NCBI GenBank assembly: GCA_016868255.1
Contig: VGHN01000006.1
Location: 36,753 to 100,752 of the forward strand
Direction of reading: 5' to 3'
DNA: 64,000 nt
DNA from: Betaproteobacteria bacterium
Lineage (GTDB): Bacteria > Pseudomonadota > Gammaproteobacteria > Burkholderiales > Burkholderiaceae_A
Shown here: positions 1-8,364 of the stretch, piece by piece
Layout of the letters: every line of letters starts with the position of its first letter
Numbering within the stretch: the first letter of the stretch is position 1
Program-made: the position numbers and the translations under genes
Notes under the pieces: generated by a model
What the model saw: only the letters and a program-made list of their open reading frames with translations
What the model was told of the DNA's origin: nothing
Database searches by the model: none

Positions 1-561
1 CAGGGATATTGGATCGAGGCCCGCGAAGGGCTCGTCATAGAGAATCAACTCCGGGTCTAGTGCCACGGCCCGGGCCAATGCGACGCGTCTGCCCATCCCG
101 CCCGAGATCTCGCTGGGCATCAGGCTGGCAGCACCACGCAGCCCAACCGCCTCGAGCTTGAGCAGAACCAAATCCTTGAGCAGGGACTCCGAGAGCCTTG
201 AGTGCTCTCGAAGCGGAAAGGCCACATTCTCGAAGCAATTCAAATCGGTGAATAGGGCCCCGAACTGAAAAAGCAGACCGATCCGCTTGCGCAGGGCATA
301 CAAGCTCTCCTGGTCATCGATTCGCAAGGGTTCACCGAGCAATTCAATCGACCCGTTCGTGGGCCTGACCAGGCCGGCGACCAGCCTCAGGAGGGTGGTC
401 TTCCCCACCCCTGAACCGCCCATGATGGCCAACAACTCGCCCTGACGAACTTCAAGACTCAGCGAATCGATAATGGGGCGACGCCCATAAGAAAACTGCA
501 CGTCGTTAAAACGAAGTGCGGGAGTGGTTGATGATGGGGAGGTAGAACCAGCGTTGCCCAT
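1..561 (-). CDS. mlaF: MlaF-type phospholipid-transport ABC ATPase (3' end outside window)
   Basis: Reading the minus strand from an ATG at 561 gives 187 residues that run off the window edge. Walker A is GGSGVGKTT (residues 48-56), the signature is SGGMGRR (153-159) and Walker B is LILYDEP (172-178), followed by FAGLDP. The [13 protein letters not shown] form of the signature and the arrangement of the helical region are typical of MlaF, the cytoplasmic ATPase that powers the Mla lipid transporter between inner and outer membrane. The gene is divergent from kdsD, 91 nt away. The rest of a mlaFEDCB operon would lie to the left and is not visible. Another ABC ATPase of the same family (TtgA/Ttg2A annotation) is the same protein under a different name. 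Confidence 0.88.
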   Translation of the reverse strand, partial: MGNAGSTSPSSTTPALRFNDVQFSYGRRPIIDSLSLEVRQGELLAIMGGSGVGKTTLLRLVAGLVRPTNGSIELLGEPLRIDDQESLYALRKRIGLLFQFGALFTDLNCFENVAFPLREHSRLSESLLKDLVLLKLEAVGLRGAASLMPSEISGGMGRRVALARAVALDPELILYDEPFAGLDPISL

Positions 562-620
562 CGCCCCGATTGTAACGACAGAGGCCAGAGGGGCGGCTTG
601 ACGGGCCGATCGAACCCATG

Positions 621-637
621 TTGGCAAGTGAATTGCT
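621..637 (+). promoter_or_regulatory. Candidate sigma-54 (-24/-12) promoter of the kdsD-rpoN operon
   Basis: TTGGCAAG, four bases, then TTGCT. GG (623-624) and GC (635-636) are separated by exactly ten bases, the hallmark of RpoN promoters (consensus TTGGCACG-N4-TTGCW, one mismatch here). Transcription would start near 647, only a few bases before the ATG at 653. That would favour translation from 653 with a very short leader or from the in-frame ATG at 674. No good sigma-70 pair is visible in 562-652. No enhancer site could be recognised. Confidence 0.5.
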
Positions 638-652
638 TTAAACTCGGTCTCC

Positions 653-1651
653 ATGATCGGCTCAACGCCAGAGATGTCCAAAGAGTCGCGCGCCCTGATG
701 GCCCGTTTGAAACAGGTCGTCGTGATCGAGGCCAACGCCATCTCAGGCCTTCTCGATCAACTCGATAACGCCGCCCTCGAAGCGGTTCGACTGATCTCCC
801 AGTTGAGCGGGCGCCTCGTTGTCTCCGGAATGGGCAAGAGCGGACATATTGCGAGAAAAGTCGCAGCCACCTTCGCTTCCACCGGTACCCCAGCTTTTTT
901 TGTGCATCCCGCCGAGGCCCAACACGGCGACCTTGGAATGATTCAGCCCGAGGACATCGTTTTGGCGATCTCTTACTCGGGCGAGACCGAGGAGATCAAG
1001 GAGATCGCGCCCATCCTCAAACGCATGGGTACTCCCCTGATTGCCATCACCGGGAATCCAGAATCGAGTCTGGCCCGATTGGCCAATCTCCACCTCGGAG
1101 CAAGGGTCGAGGAAGAGGCCTGCCCATTGAACCTGGCTCCCACAGCCAGCACCACTGCAGCGCTGGCCCTCTGCGATGCCTTGGCAATGGGTGTGCTCGA
1201 ACTTCGTGGCTTCAAGCCGGAGGACTTTGCGCGCTCTCACCCAGGGGGCAGTCTTGGCCGACGCCTGCTGGTGAAGGTCGAGGACGTAATGCGATCTGGG
1301 ACAGAGATGCCGAGCGTGTCGCAAGACACCCAGCTTCAAGAGGCCCTGGTAGAGATGGGCAATAAACGCCTGGGGATGACCGTCGTTTTGGACCGAAATG
1401 GCAAAGCAATGGGCCTCTTTACCGATGGTGATCTGCGTCGGCTCCTCTCACAAGGTCGGCTGCGGGCCGATTTAAAAATGTCGGAAGCCATGACCCCGGG
1501 TGGGCAATCCATCTCCCCCAAGGCGCTCGCCTCAGAAGCGGCCAACCGAATGGACACACAGCGCATCAACCACCTTCTGGTGAGAGACGAGACAGGCGAA
1601 TTGGTCGGTGTCATTGGTCTTCATGACCTCCTTGAAGCGAAGATCGTATGA
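653..1651 (+). CDS. kdsD: D-arabinose 5-phosphate isomerase KdsD
   Basis: Interconverts D-ribulose 5-phosphate and D-arabinose 5-phosphate, the first step towards Kdo of the LPS inner core; cytoplasmic. The 332-residue protein has an N-terminal SIS domain with [12 protein letters not shown] (residues 58-69) and [15 protein letters not shown], followed by two C-terminal CBS domains (from about VEDVMRSG and MSEAMTPG onward), as in KdsD/KpsF enzymes of about 325-330 residues. An in-frame ATG at 674 would give 325 residues and fits the family start equally well. It is the first gene of an operon with kdsC (ATGA overlap) and the lpt genes, so Kdo synthesis and LPS export are made together. Confidence 0.95.
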   Translation: MIGSTPEMSKESRALMARLKQVVVIEANAISGLLDQLDNAALEAVRLISQLSGRLVVSGMGKSGHIARKVAATFASTGTPAFFVHPAEAQHGDLGMIQPEDIVLAISYSGETEEIKEIAPILKRMGTPLIAITGNPESSLARLANLHLGARVEEEACPLNLAPTASTTAALALCDALAMGVLELRGFKPEDFARSHPGGSLGRRLLVKVEDVMRSGTEMPSVSQDTQLQEALVEMGNKRLGMTVVLDRNGKAMGLFTDGDLRRLLSQGRLRADLKMSEAMTPGGQSISPKALASEAANRMDTQRINHLLVRDETGELVGVIGLHDLLEAKIV

Positions 1652-2145
1652 ACGACCTCACACTTCAGGCGCGCGCGCGAGACTTGTTGTGGATGTCATT
1701 CGATGTCGATGGTGTTCTCACCGATGGCAGCCTCTTCTATGGAGAATCTGGTGAGGTGATGAAGCGATTCAATGCCTTGGATGGGCATGGAATCAAAGAG
1801 CTGCAGAGCCGCGGCGTGGGAATCATGATTCTCTCGGGGCGCAGTCATGCATCGGTGGCGGCCCGTGCCCGAGAACTCGGGATTGAAGAGGTCTTTCAGG
1901 GCGTTGGGGACAAACTCGCCTCGCTCACAGGCTGGATGGAAGGCAAGGGCTTGAGCATGACCCAGATCGGCCACATGGGCGACGATCTGCCCGACCTGCC
2001 CGTTCTCAAGGCTGTCGGATTGGCCGCGTCCGTTCCAAACGCTCATTCGCGCGTATTGGAGTGCGCCCACTGGGTCTCTCGGTCGAAGGGGGGCGAAGGC
2101 GCTGTGCGTGAACTCTGTGACTTGGTGATTGGGGCCAAACGATGA
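1648..2145 (+). CDS. kdsC: 3-deoxy-D-manno-octulosonate 8-phosphate phosphatase KdsC
   Basis: HAD-superfamily phosphatase of 165 residues that removes phosphate from Kdo 8-phosphate in LPS biosynthesis. The nucleophile motif FDVDGVLTDG lies near residue 18. SGR (motif II region) and HMGDDLPDLPVL (metal-binding motif with adjacent aspartates) follow, and there is no cap domain, as expected for tetrameric KdsC. The ATG overlaps the kdsD stop (ATGA), and the stop overlaps the lptC start in the same way, which suggests coupled translation. Length matches the short KdsC form without extra domains. Confidence 0.95.
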   Translation: MNDLTLQARARDLLWMSFDVDGVLTDGSLFYGESGEVMKRFNALDGHGIKELQSRGVGIMILSGRSHASVAARARELGIEEVFQGVGDKLASLTGWMEGKGLSMTQIGHMGDDLPDLPVLKAVGLAASVPNAHSRVLECAHWVSRSKGGEGAVRELCDLVIGAKR

Positions 2146-2759
2146 GGGGGGCCTGGCGAGACCGTGTGGGCCAGTGGGTCAGTCTCTCGCTGCTGGCCGT
2201 GCTCACCACCGGCTCTTGGCTAATCGCAACCATTTTGTCGACGGGCGAATTCACATCGACTGCGCGAGACAGCCAAGACCTGACATCCGTGGTGAAGGCT
2301 GCAACAATTTACCGCACCGGACCGGATGGCGACCGCGAGCAAGAAATCAAGTCGCTGCGTCTCGAACAGTTCAGGGATGGCCGCTCCACCTTGGCTGCGC
2401 CGGTTCTTATTCAAACCAAACCGAATCAAGCCGTGGTTCAAGTGGGGGCCCGGCAGGCCGACATATCCTCCGATCAGAAGGTGGTCAAGCTCAAAGGAAA
2501 GGTTGTGCTTGAGCGGTCGGCATTCAACGAGGGGGCTGCCGTTCGAGTGCAGACCGAGAACCTCGAGTACCTCGTGGATGACGAGATTGCCAAGACCTCC
2601 GACCCGGTCCGCGTTCAGCGAGGGAACTCGGAATTGCATGGTGTCGGAATGTTTGCGAATCAGAAGACCGGGCGACTCGATGTGCTTGCGGACAGCCGAA
2701 TGGTGATACCCCAAGAGCCCAAGAAGGCCTCAAAAGCGCAGAGTTCGAAAGCCCAGTAA
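2142..2759 (+). CDS. lptC: LPS export protein LptC
   Basis: Bitopic inner-membrane component of the Lpt bridge that accepts LPS from LptB2FG and passes it to LptA. The 205-residue protein has one N-terminal membrane segment (about residues 11-28, LSLLAVLTTGSWLIATIL) and a periplasmic beta-jellyroll domain with the family pattern of alternating hydrophobic strands (TENLEYLVDDEIAKTSDPV). The C-terminus is lysine/serine-rich (about the last 12 residues) and unlike the core fold. Recognition relies on fold pattern and position between kdsC and lptA. Starts by ATGA overlap with kdsC. Confidence 0.9.
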   Translation: MRGAWRDRVGQWVSLSLLAVLTTGSWLIATILSTGEFTSTARDSQDLTSVVKAATIYRTGPDGDREQEIKSLRLEQFRDGRSTLAAPVLIQTKPNQAVVQVGARQADISSDQKVVKLKGKVVLERSAFNEGAAVRVQTENLEYLVDDEIAKTSDPVRVQRGNSELHGVGMFANQKTGRLDVLADSRMVIPQEPKKASKAQSSKAQ

Positions 2760-2763
2760 GCCC

Positions 2764-3351
2764 ATGATTCCAAGCCCCCCCGTCACCCCCATGTCCGCTC
2801 CGCCCAGGGGGCATCTCCTTCGCAAGATGGGCTTGATTCTTCTGCTCGGGAGCATCGCTGCCTGGGGACCTTTATGGGCCGCCCCTGCGTCCGATAGAGA
2901 GGCCCCGACAAAGGTGGATTCCGACCAACTCAAGCACGATGACAAGAAGGGGTTCACTGTTTTCACCGGCAGCGTGGTCCTCACCAAAGGCAGTCTCGTC
3001 ATGCGGGGGGACCGGCTCGAGTTGCAACAGATGCCGGATGGGTCAAGCCGAAGTGTCTTAACAGGAAACCCTGCCCGTATTCGTCAGCGCAGGGCTGTGG
3101 AAAATGAATGGATGGTGGGTAATGCCAGTCGAATTGATTACGACAGCCAGACTGAGATCTCGGTCTTAACTGGCAATGCGGTTATGCGGCGTCTCGCCGG
3201 CGAGACCGAGAAAGACCGCATTGCTGGAGATCGGTTGGTCTACACGAGTGTCACGGAAGTATATGAAGTGCAAGCCACCGACGGCAGTGGCCGGGCCACG
3301 ATGTCGGTCATGCCCAACACAGGCTCCGGTAGAGCGGGCCCAGGCAAATAA
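2764..3351 (+). CDS. lptA: LPS transport periplasmic protein LptA
   Basis: Periplasmic OstA-fold protein that polymerises into the bridge carrying LPS to LptDE. Residues 22-39 form a hydrophobic signal segment (KMGLILLLGSIAAWGPLW) with probable cleavage after WAA. The mature part carries OstA repeats such as FTVFTGSVVLTKGSLVMRGDRL. The chosen ATG at 2764 leaves a long proline-rich n-region. In-frame ATGs at 2791 and 2827 would give a more usual signal peptide. A run of seven C (2775-2781) lies between the first two candidate starts. The stop codon is directly followed by the lptB ATG. Confidence 0.92.
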   Translation: MIPSPPVTPMSAPPRGHLLRKMGLILLLGSIAAWGPLWAAPASDREAPTKVDSDQLKHDDKKGFTVFTGSVVLTKGSLVMRGDRLELQQMPDGSSRSVLTGNPARIRQRRAVENEWMVGNASRIDYDSQTEISVLTGNAVMRRLAGETEKDRIAGDRLVYTSVTEVYEVQATDGSGRATMSVMPNTGSGRAGPGK

Positions 3352-4095
3352 ATGGCCAGTGAACTCGCCGTTCGGTCGGTCCGCAAGATGTATCGAGGAC
3401 GCATGGTGGTAAGAGACGTCTCACTGAGCGTGAAGAGTGGCGAGGTCGCCGGGCTTCTTGGTCCGAACGGGGCGGGCAAGACCACCTGCTTCTACATGAT
3501 CGTTGGCCTTGTTCCACCCGACGCCGGAGAGATTCTTCTCAATCAAGCGGAAATCACTCGGCGGCCGATCCACGAGCGGGCCCGGTTGGGCCTGTCTTAT
3601 CTGCCGCAGGAAGCCTCTGTTTTTCGGCGACTCACGGTGGCCGACAACATCCGTGCCGTGCTCGAGTTACAGAGAGACCCGCAGGGCAAAAAACTCTCGG
3701 CAACCGTCATCTATTCGGAGTTAGAGAACCTTCTCGAAGAGTTACAGATTCAGGGTATTCGCGACAGCATGGGTCAGTCGCTCTCGGGCGGTGAACGTCG
3801 ACGTGTCGAAATCGCCCGCGCATTGGCCACATCGCCGCGATTCATTCTTCTCGATGAGCCGTTTGCAGGGGTCGACCCCATTGCGGTGATTGAGATTCAA
3901 CGCATCATTCGCTTTCTCAAAGAAAAGGGCATTGGTGTGCTGATTACGGACCACAACGTCCGAGAGACCCTGGGCATCTGCGACCACGCCACCATCATCA
4001 GCCAGGGGCAGGTTCTGGCCCATGGTCACCCCGAGGAGATTGTCGGGGACCCGCGAGTGCGCGAGGTCTACCTGGGCGAACACTTCCGAATGTAG
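3352..4095 (+). CDS. lptB: LPS export ABC transporter ATPase LptB
   Basis: Cytoplasmic ATPase that drives LPS extraction with LptF and LptG. The 247-residue protein has Walker [14 protein letters not shown] (residues 36-48), a Q-loop region [15 protein letters not shown], signature SLSGGERRR, Walker [14 protein letters not shown] and the switch histidine in [10 protein letters not shown]. All of these match LptB rather than other ABC ATPases. LptF and LptG are not in this window. The gene begins one base after the lptA stop and ends three bases before rpoN, so it is the centre of the LPS-export/RpoN operon. Confidence 0.97.
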   Translation: MASELAVRSVRKMYRGRMVVRDVSLSVKSGEVAGLLGPNGAGKTTCFYMIVGLVPPDAGEILLNQAEITRRPIHERARLGLSYLPQEASVFRRLTVADNIRAVLELQRDPQGKKLSATVIYSELENLLEELQIQGIRDSMGQSLSGGERRRVEIARALATSPRFILLDEPFAGVDPIAVIEIQRIIRFLKEKGIGVLITDHNVRETLGICDHATIISQGQVLAHGHPEEIVGDPRVREVYLGEHFRM

Positions 4096-4097
4096 CC

Positions 4098-5576
4098 ATG
4101 AAGATTTCACTGACCACCAAAATTGGCCAACAGCTGAGCCTCACGCCTCAGTTGCAGCAGGCCATTCGTCTTCTGGCGCTCTCCAATCTGGAACTTCGGC
4201 AGGAGCTCGAGCGCTTCTCACTCGACAACCCATTGCTTGAGATCGATGAGCCCCGTTCCGATGTCGATGGCGATGGTGAGGTCGTTCGGGAATCCTCTGA
4301 GGCGAGCGAGGAGCCAACCAGCAGCGACTCGGCCGAGTCCGAGGCCGACAGCGGGGATGGGCCCGATCACTACAACACAGAGACCGACAGCCTGGCGGAC
4401 TGGAAGAGCAGCGGGGCCGGGGGCGATGACAATTACTTTGAGCCCGGGGAGGCGAGCCCCGAGAGCCTGGCCGACCATCTTCGGGAGCAGGCCGCAGGAC
4501 TGCACCTGAGCAACCGAGACCGGGCCTGGCTCGAGATCTTGATTGAGGCGCTCGACGAGGACGGCTACCTACGGGACGATCCCCAGGAACTCGCCGATGG
4601 CTTTGCGGAAATGTTCGAGGCCCACTTCGATGGTCCGCTTGAGCCCGAAGAGTTGTCCGTGGGTCTGCGCCTGCTCAAGTCCCTTGACCCGATTGGTGTT
4701 GGTGCACAGTCATTGGAGGAGTGCCTGCGACTCCAACTCGAAGAGTTGCTCGCCCAGCACGACCCCGAGGACCCCGCCCGGGCGACGGTGGAGCTGGCCA
4801 TTGAACTGGTGCAAGACCACCTGCCCGAGCTCGGAAGCCAGGCCATTGCCAGCCTTGCAAAATCATGCGGCCGGCCCAAGGACCTGGTTGCTGCGGCCTT
4901 GGCGCTTGTGCGTGGCCTCGAGCCCAAGCCCGCCACCGCCTACCAGACACAGGCCGCGGCTTACCTAATCCCCGATGTGATCGTGCAACGAGATCGAAAG
5001 GGGCGCTGGTCGGCGCGGCTCTCGCGGGGTGCTTTGCCTCGGCTGAGTATTAATTCAGATTACGCCCGACTGATACGCGACGGCGCGGGCGACACCGGTC
5101 TGCAGCAGAAGCTTCAGGAGGCGCGGTGGATGCTCAAGAACATTCAACAGCGTTCCGACACCATTCTTCGGGTCTCGCAGGCCATTGTCTCGGCCCAGCA
5201 GCGCTTCTTTGAAGAGGGTGCAAAGGCCATGAAGCCCATGGTTCTGCGTGACATCGCCGATGCCTGCGAACTCCATGAGTCGACGGTCTCGCGGGTGACC
5301 ACCCAGAAATTCATGCTCACACCGCTGGGCTGCTTTGAGTTGAAGTATTTCTTCAGCAGCCATGTCGGCACAGACGATGGGGGAGCCGCTTCGGCCACCG
5401 CCCTGCGTGCACAGATTCAGGAATGGATTGCGGCCGAACCCTCGGACAAGCCACTCTCCGACCAATCGATTGCCGATCGATTCGCGGAACAGGGCGTGGT
5501 GGTCGCCCGTCGAACGGTGGCAAAGTACCGAGAGGGGCTTCGAATTCCCAGTGCCAGCCTGCGCAAGCGGGGCTAA
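4098..5576 (+). CDS. rpoN: RNA polymerase sigma-54 factor RpoN
   Basis: Sigma factor for -24/-12 promoters that need AAA+ activators. The 492-residue protein has the glutamine/leucine-rich activator-interacting region I at its N-terminus (QQLSLTPQLQQAIRLL). A strongly acidic low-complexity region II follows (about residues 50-130, many D, E and S), then the core-binding domain, the helix-turn-helix and the invariant RpoN box ARRTVAKYRE (residues 470-479). It sits directly after lptB and ahead of hpf and ptsN, the usual proteobacterial arrangement. A sigma-54-like promoter at 621-637 precedes the operon, so autoregulation is possible but unproven. Confidence 0.97.
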   Translation: MKISLTTKIGQQLSLTPQLQQAIRLLALSNLELRQELERFSLDNPLLEIDEPRSDVDGDGEVVRESSEASEEPTSSDSAESEADSGDGPDHYNTETDSLADWKSSGAGGDDNYFEPGEASPESLADHLREQAAGLHLSNRDRAWLEILIEALDEDGYLRDDPQELADGFAEMFEAHFDGPLEPEELSVGLRLLKSLDPIGVGAQSLEECLRLQLEELLAQHDPEDPARATVELAIELVQDHLPELGSQAIASLAKSCGRPKDLVAAALALVRGLEPKPATAYQTQAAAYLIPDVIVQRDRKGRWSARLSRGALPRLSINSDYARLIRDGAGDTGLQQKLQEARWMLKNIQQRSDTILRVSQAIVSAQQRFFEEGAKAMKPMVLRDIADACELHESTVSRVTTQKFMLTPLGCFELKYFFSSHVGTDDGGAASATALRAQIQEWIAAEPSDKPLSDQSIADRFAEQGVVVARRTVAKYREGLRIPSASLRKRG

Positions 5577-5623
5577 AGAGGAAGATTCAAAAAGGTTCAA
5601 ACAACAACCCAGAGGAGAGCGCC

Positions 5624-5941
5624 ATGCAGGTCACCATCACAGGACACCATCTGCCCATCACCGAGGCCATCGAGACCTACGTCGAGCAGAAGCTCTCCAA
5701 GGCCTGGCGGCATTTTGGCCAGGGGATTGAGGCCCACGTGACCCTCTCGGTTGAAAAGCTTGAACAGAAGGCCGAGGTAACTGTTCACTTTCAAGGAAAA
5801 GACCTTCACGCTGAGGCTGCCCATACAGACCTCTATGCCGCCATCGACCTTTTGGCCGACAAAATCGACCGCCAGGTGGTGCGCTACAAGGAACTCCATC
5901 AGACCAGCGTCCACAGCGGGCGGGGGGCCATTGCGGGCTAA
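5624..5941 (+). CDS. hpf: Ribosome hibernation promoting factor HPF
   Basis: Binds the 30S subunit near the decoding centre and stabilises inactive ribosomes in stationary phase. From ATG 5624 the protein has 105 residues with the S30AE/YfiA fold (MQVTITGHHLPITEAIETYV at the start). It is the short form without the C-terminal dimerisation domain. The start is chosen because AGAGGAG (5611-5617) lies at good spacing and the family alignment begins here. The frame is open upstream but that part overlaps the rpoN end. Gene order lptB-rpoN-hpf-ptsN is conserved in proteobacteria. Confidence 0.92.
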   Translation: MQVTITGHHLPITEAIETYVEQKLSKAWRHFGQGIEAHVTLSVEKLEQKAEVTVHFQGKDLHAEAAHTDLYAAIDLLADKIDRQVVRYKELHQTSVHSGRGAIAG

Positions 5942-5950
5942 TGATGCGGT

Positions 5951-5980
5951 GCAACACAAAATGGCCCAAACGCCTATAAT
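5951..5980 (+). promoter_or_regulatory. Candidate sigma-70 promoter upstream of ptsN
   Basis: A perfect TATAAT lies at 5975-5980, with GCAACA (5951-5956, a poor -35) 18 bases upstream, inside the 72-nt hpf-ptsN gap. A second possible element, GG (5983-5984) N10 GC (5995-5996), resembles a weak sigma-54 site just downstream. Either would allow ptsN-hprK-rapZ to be transcribed separately from the long operon. Confidence 0.35.
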
Positions 5981-6013
5981 TTGGCCTTCTGAAGGCTTTA
6001 TGAAGGCAGCCCT

Positions 6014-6475
6014 ATGAATCAGATTTGCAAACTCCTTGCCGTTGAGAACATTGTTCTTGGGGCGGAGGCCTCGAGCAAGAAACGTGTCTTCGAACAGGCG
6101 GGCCTCTTGTTCGAAGAGCACCAAGGAATTGCCCGCAGCAAGGTATTTGATTCCCTCTTTGCCCGAGAGCGTCTTGGCTCCACCGGTTTGGGCGATGGAA
6201 TCGCCATCCCCCACGGCCGCATCAAGGGACTCGAAGACGCCGTTGCAGCCATCTACCGCCTGAGCGAGCCCATTGCCTTCGATGCGCCCGATGGCCAGCC
6301 CGTCTCTCTACTGATTTTTCTGCTCGTCCCCGAACAGGCCACCCAGCAGCATCTAGAGCTCCTCTCGGAAGTGGCACAGATGCTCTCAGACAATACGGTG
6401 CGAACGGCGCTTTTCGAGAGCCAGGAGCCGGCGGCATTGCATAAAGTCCTCTGCGGCTGGCAGCCAACAAGCTAG
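6014..6475 (+). CDS. ptsN: PTS EIIA-Ntr regulatory protein PtsN
   Basis: Phosphocarrier of the nitrogen-related PTS; it regulates rather than transports. The 153-residue PTS_EIIA type-2 domain has the phosphorylatable histidine at residue 67 in GIAIPHGRI, preceded by the conserved [11 protein letters not shown]. It sits between hpf and hprK. The neighbouring HPr kinase suggests that the phospho-state of HPr and the PtsN branch are linked, as known for several alpha- and betaproteobacteria. EI and HPr genes are not in this window. Position next to rpoN is the origin of the Ntr name. Confidence 0.95.
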   Translation: MNQICKLLAVENIVLGAEASSKKRVFEQAGLLFEEHQGIARSKVFDSLFARERLGSTGLGDGIAIPHGRIKGLEDAVAAIYRLSEPIAFDAPDGQPVSLLIFLLVPEQATQQHLELLSEVAQMLSDNTVRTALFESQEPAALHKVLCGWQPTS

Positions 6476-6483
6476 ACTGCAGC

Positions 6484-7425
6484 ATGCTCAATGTCCAACA
6501 GTTCTTCGATGCCTATCGGGAGCTGTTGCGTCTCACCTGGATCACCGGTCAGTCAGGCGGCGGCCGTCATATCTCCGGCCCCTCCTTCGAGAGCGCCGAC
6601 CTCATCGGCCACCTCAACCTCATTCACCCCAACAGAATTCAGGTGCTCGGTGCGGCCGAGGTCGACTACTACAACCGACTCGACCCCCAACGCCGCTCCT
6701 ACCTCACTGCAGAGCTTCTCTCGGGCGAGCCACCTGCCCTCATCATTGCCGATGGACTGGTCCCCCCCTCTCAGCTCTTCGATGCCTGTGACCGCGACGG
6801 CCATCCCTTGCTTCGAAGTGGCCTTCAGTCGGCCCGCCTGATTGACCTCACCCGCATCCAGCTAAGCAAATCTCTGGCTCCCACCACCTCCACCCATGGT
6901 GTCTTTATGGATGTCTTGGGGATCGGTGTGCTGATCAGCGGCGAGTCGGGCCTGGGCAAGAGTGAATTGGCCCTTGAACTCATCACCCGGGGCCATGGCT
7001 TGGTGGCCGACGACGTGGTGGATTTCGCCCGCATTGCACCCGATACCGTCGAGGGCAAGTGCCCGGAGTTGCTTCGCAACCTTCTGGAGGTCCGCGGCCT
7101 TGGCCTGCTCGATATCAAGGCCATTTTTGGTGAGACCGCCGTGCGACGCAAACTTCGGCTTCGCCTCATCGTGCAACTCGTGCGACGCTCGGCCATCGAT
7201 GAGTACGAGCGCCTCCCGCTCGAAGCCCTTCAGGAAGAGGTGCTTGGCCTGCCCATCCGCAAGGTGGTTATTCCAGTTGCTGCAGGCCGAAACCTCGCGG
7301 TCCTGGTCGAAGCGGCGGTTCGCGACACCGTGCTGCAAATGCGCGGGCTCGACACCGTCAAAGCGTTTATGGATCGACAGCAGGCCGCCATGCGAGCTAG
7401 CGAAGAGAACAATAGTCAGACATGA
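6484..7425 (+). CDS. hprK: HPr kinase/phosphorylase
   Basis: Bifunctional enzyme that phosphorylates and dephosphorylates a serine of HPr. The 313-residue protein has an N-terminal HprK domain followed by the kinase domain with Walker A GESGLGKS (residues 153-160) after the conserved [13 protein letters not shown]. The HprK signature [15 protein letters not shown] follows near residue 200. Presence in a Gram-negative next to ptsN and rapZ is characteristic of betaproteobacteria. It begins nine bases after the ptsN stop and its own stop overlaps the rapZ ATG. Confidence 0.96.
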   Translation: MLNVQQFFDAYRELLRLTWITGQSGGGRHISGPSFESADLIGHLNLIHPNRIQVLGAAEVDYYNRLDPQRRSYLTAELLSGEPPALIIADGLVPPSQLFDACDRDGHPLLRSGLQSARLIDLTRIQLSKSLAPTTSTHGVFMDVLGIGVLISGESGLGKSELALELITRGHGLVADDVVDFARIAPDTVEGKCPELLRNLLEVRGLGLLDIKAIFGETAVRRKLRLRLIVQLVRRSAIDEYERLPLEALQEEVLGLPIRKVVIPVAAGRNLAVLVEAAVRDTVLQMRGLDTVKAFMDRQQAAMRASEENNSQT

Positions 7426-8318
7426 CAGGCGCGCCCTCTCGACTGGTGCTGCTTACAGGGCTCTCGGGCTCGGGCAAGTCAGTGGTACTCAATGCACTTG
7501 AGGACGCCGATTACTTCTGCGTTGACAACCTTCCACCGGCGCTGCTCCAACAATTGGTGGAGTCGCTGCTCGAGAAGGGCGAGACCCGGATGGCCGCCGC
7601 CATCGACGCGAGAACGGGGGTTGATCTCGAGGGCTTAACGGCCACACTCGAGCACCTTCGAAACAAGGGAATCCACACCACTGTTTTATTTCTCACTGCC
7701 CGCCCCGAGATTCTTCTTCAACGCTATTCGGAGACCCGGCGTCGCCACCCCCTGAGTCACGACGATGCGGGACGGGCCGACGAGGAAGGGGGCGGTCGAT
7801 CGCTGCGCGAGTGCATTGAGTTGGAGCAGGATTTAATGGCCGGCTATGCAGACCTTGGCATGCCCCTCGACACGAGTGACCTCAAGTCCTCGGCCCTGCG
7901 CAGCTGGGTGCGCGAACTCCTCACTCTCAAGGCCGCGCCGCTGACCCTCTCTTTCCAATCCTTTGCCTACAAAGAGGGTATTCCCCTTGATGCAGACTTG
8001 GTCTTCGATGCGCGCTGCCTGCCCAACCCCTTCTATGAGCCCAAGCTTCGAGAACTCACAGGCAAAGACAAAAAGGTGGTCGACTTTCTCAAGTCGCATG
8101 CATCAGTCGATCAGATGGTCGATGAGATCGAGGGTTACCTGCAGCGATGGCTTCCTCACTACCAGAAGGAGCAGCGCAGCTACCTGACTGTGGCGGTTGG
8201 CTGCACGGGGGGTCAGCATCGATCGGTCTACTGCTGTGAGGCCCTGGCGAATCGATTTCGCGCGAACTGGCCGGTGCTCGTGCGCCACCGCTCATTGATG
8301 GGCCGCGGCCTCGACTGA
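7422..8318 (+). CDS. rapZ: RNase adapter protein RapZ
   Basis: In enterobacteria RapZ binds GlcN6P and delivers the GlmZ/GlmY small RNAs to RNase E; the function in betaproteobacteria is inferred from family membership. The 298-residue protein has Walker A GLSGSGKS near residues 14-21 and the C-terminal [15 protein letters not shown] motif of the RNA-binding/metabolite-binding half. It starts in the ATGA overlap with hprK and ends the operon. A G/C-rich hairpin at 8348-8364 follows. An insert rich in D, G and R near residues 108-125 ([14 protein letters not shown]) is longer than I expect for the family. Confidence 0.94.
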   Translation: MTGAPSRLVLLTGLSGSGKSVVLNALEDADYFCVDNLPPALLQQLVESLLEKGETRMAAAIDARTGVDLEGLTATLEHLRNKGIHTTVLFLTARPEILLQRYSETRRRHPLSHDDAGRADEEGGGRSLRECIELEQDLMAGYADLGMPLDTSDLKSSALRSWVRELLTLKAAPLTLSFQSFAYKEGIPLDADLVFDARCLPNPFYEPKLRELTGKDKKVVDFLKSHASVDQMVDEIEGYLQRWLPHYQKEQRSYLTVAVGCTGGQHRSVYCCEALANRFRANWPVLVRHRSLMGRGLD

Positions 8319-8347
8319 TCGGATCCGGACCTTCGCAGCCGCGCTTG

Positions 8348-8364
8348 CGTTGAGGGCCTCAACG
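8348..8364. terminator. Hairpin between convergent rapZ and mutY
   Basis: CGTTGAG-GGC-CTCAACG forms a 7-bp stem with a 3-base loop. It lies 29 bases after the rapZ stop and includes the mutY stop codon. There is no U-run on either strand, so it may only help termination or protect 3' ends. Intrinsic termination is not assured. Confidence 0.35.

Noticed and set aside
743..1339. 198-codon minus-strand frame inside kdsD
   Set aside because: Antisense shadow of a clear SIS/CBS protein; no family resemblance.
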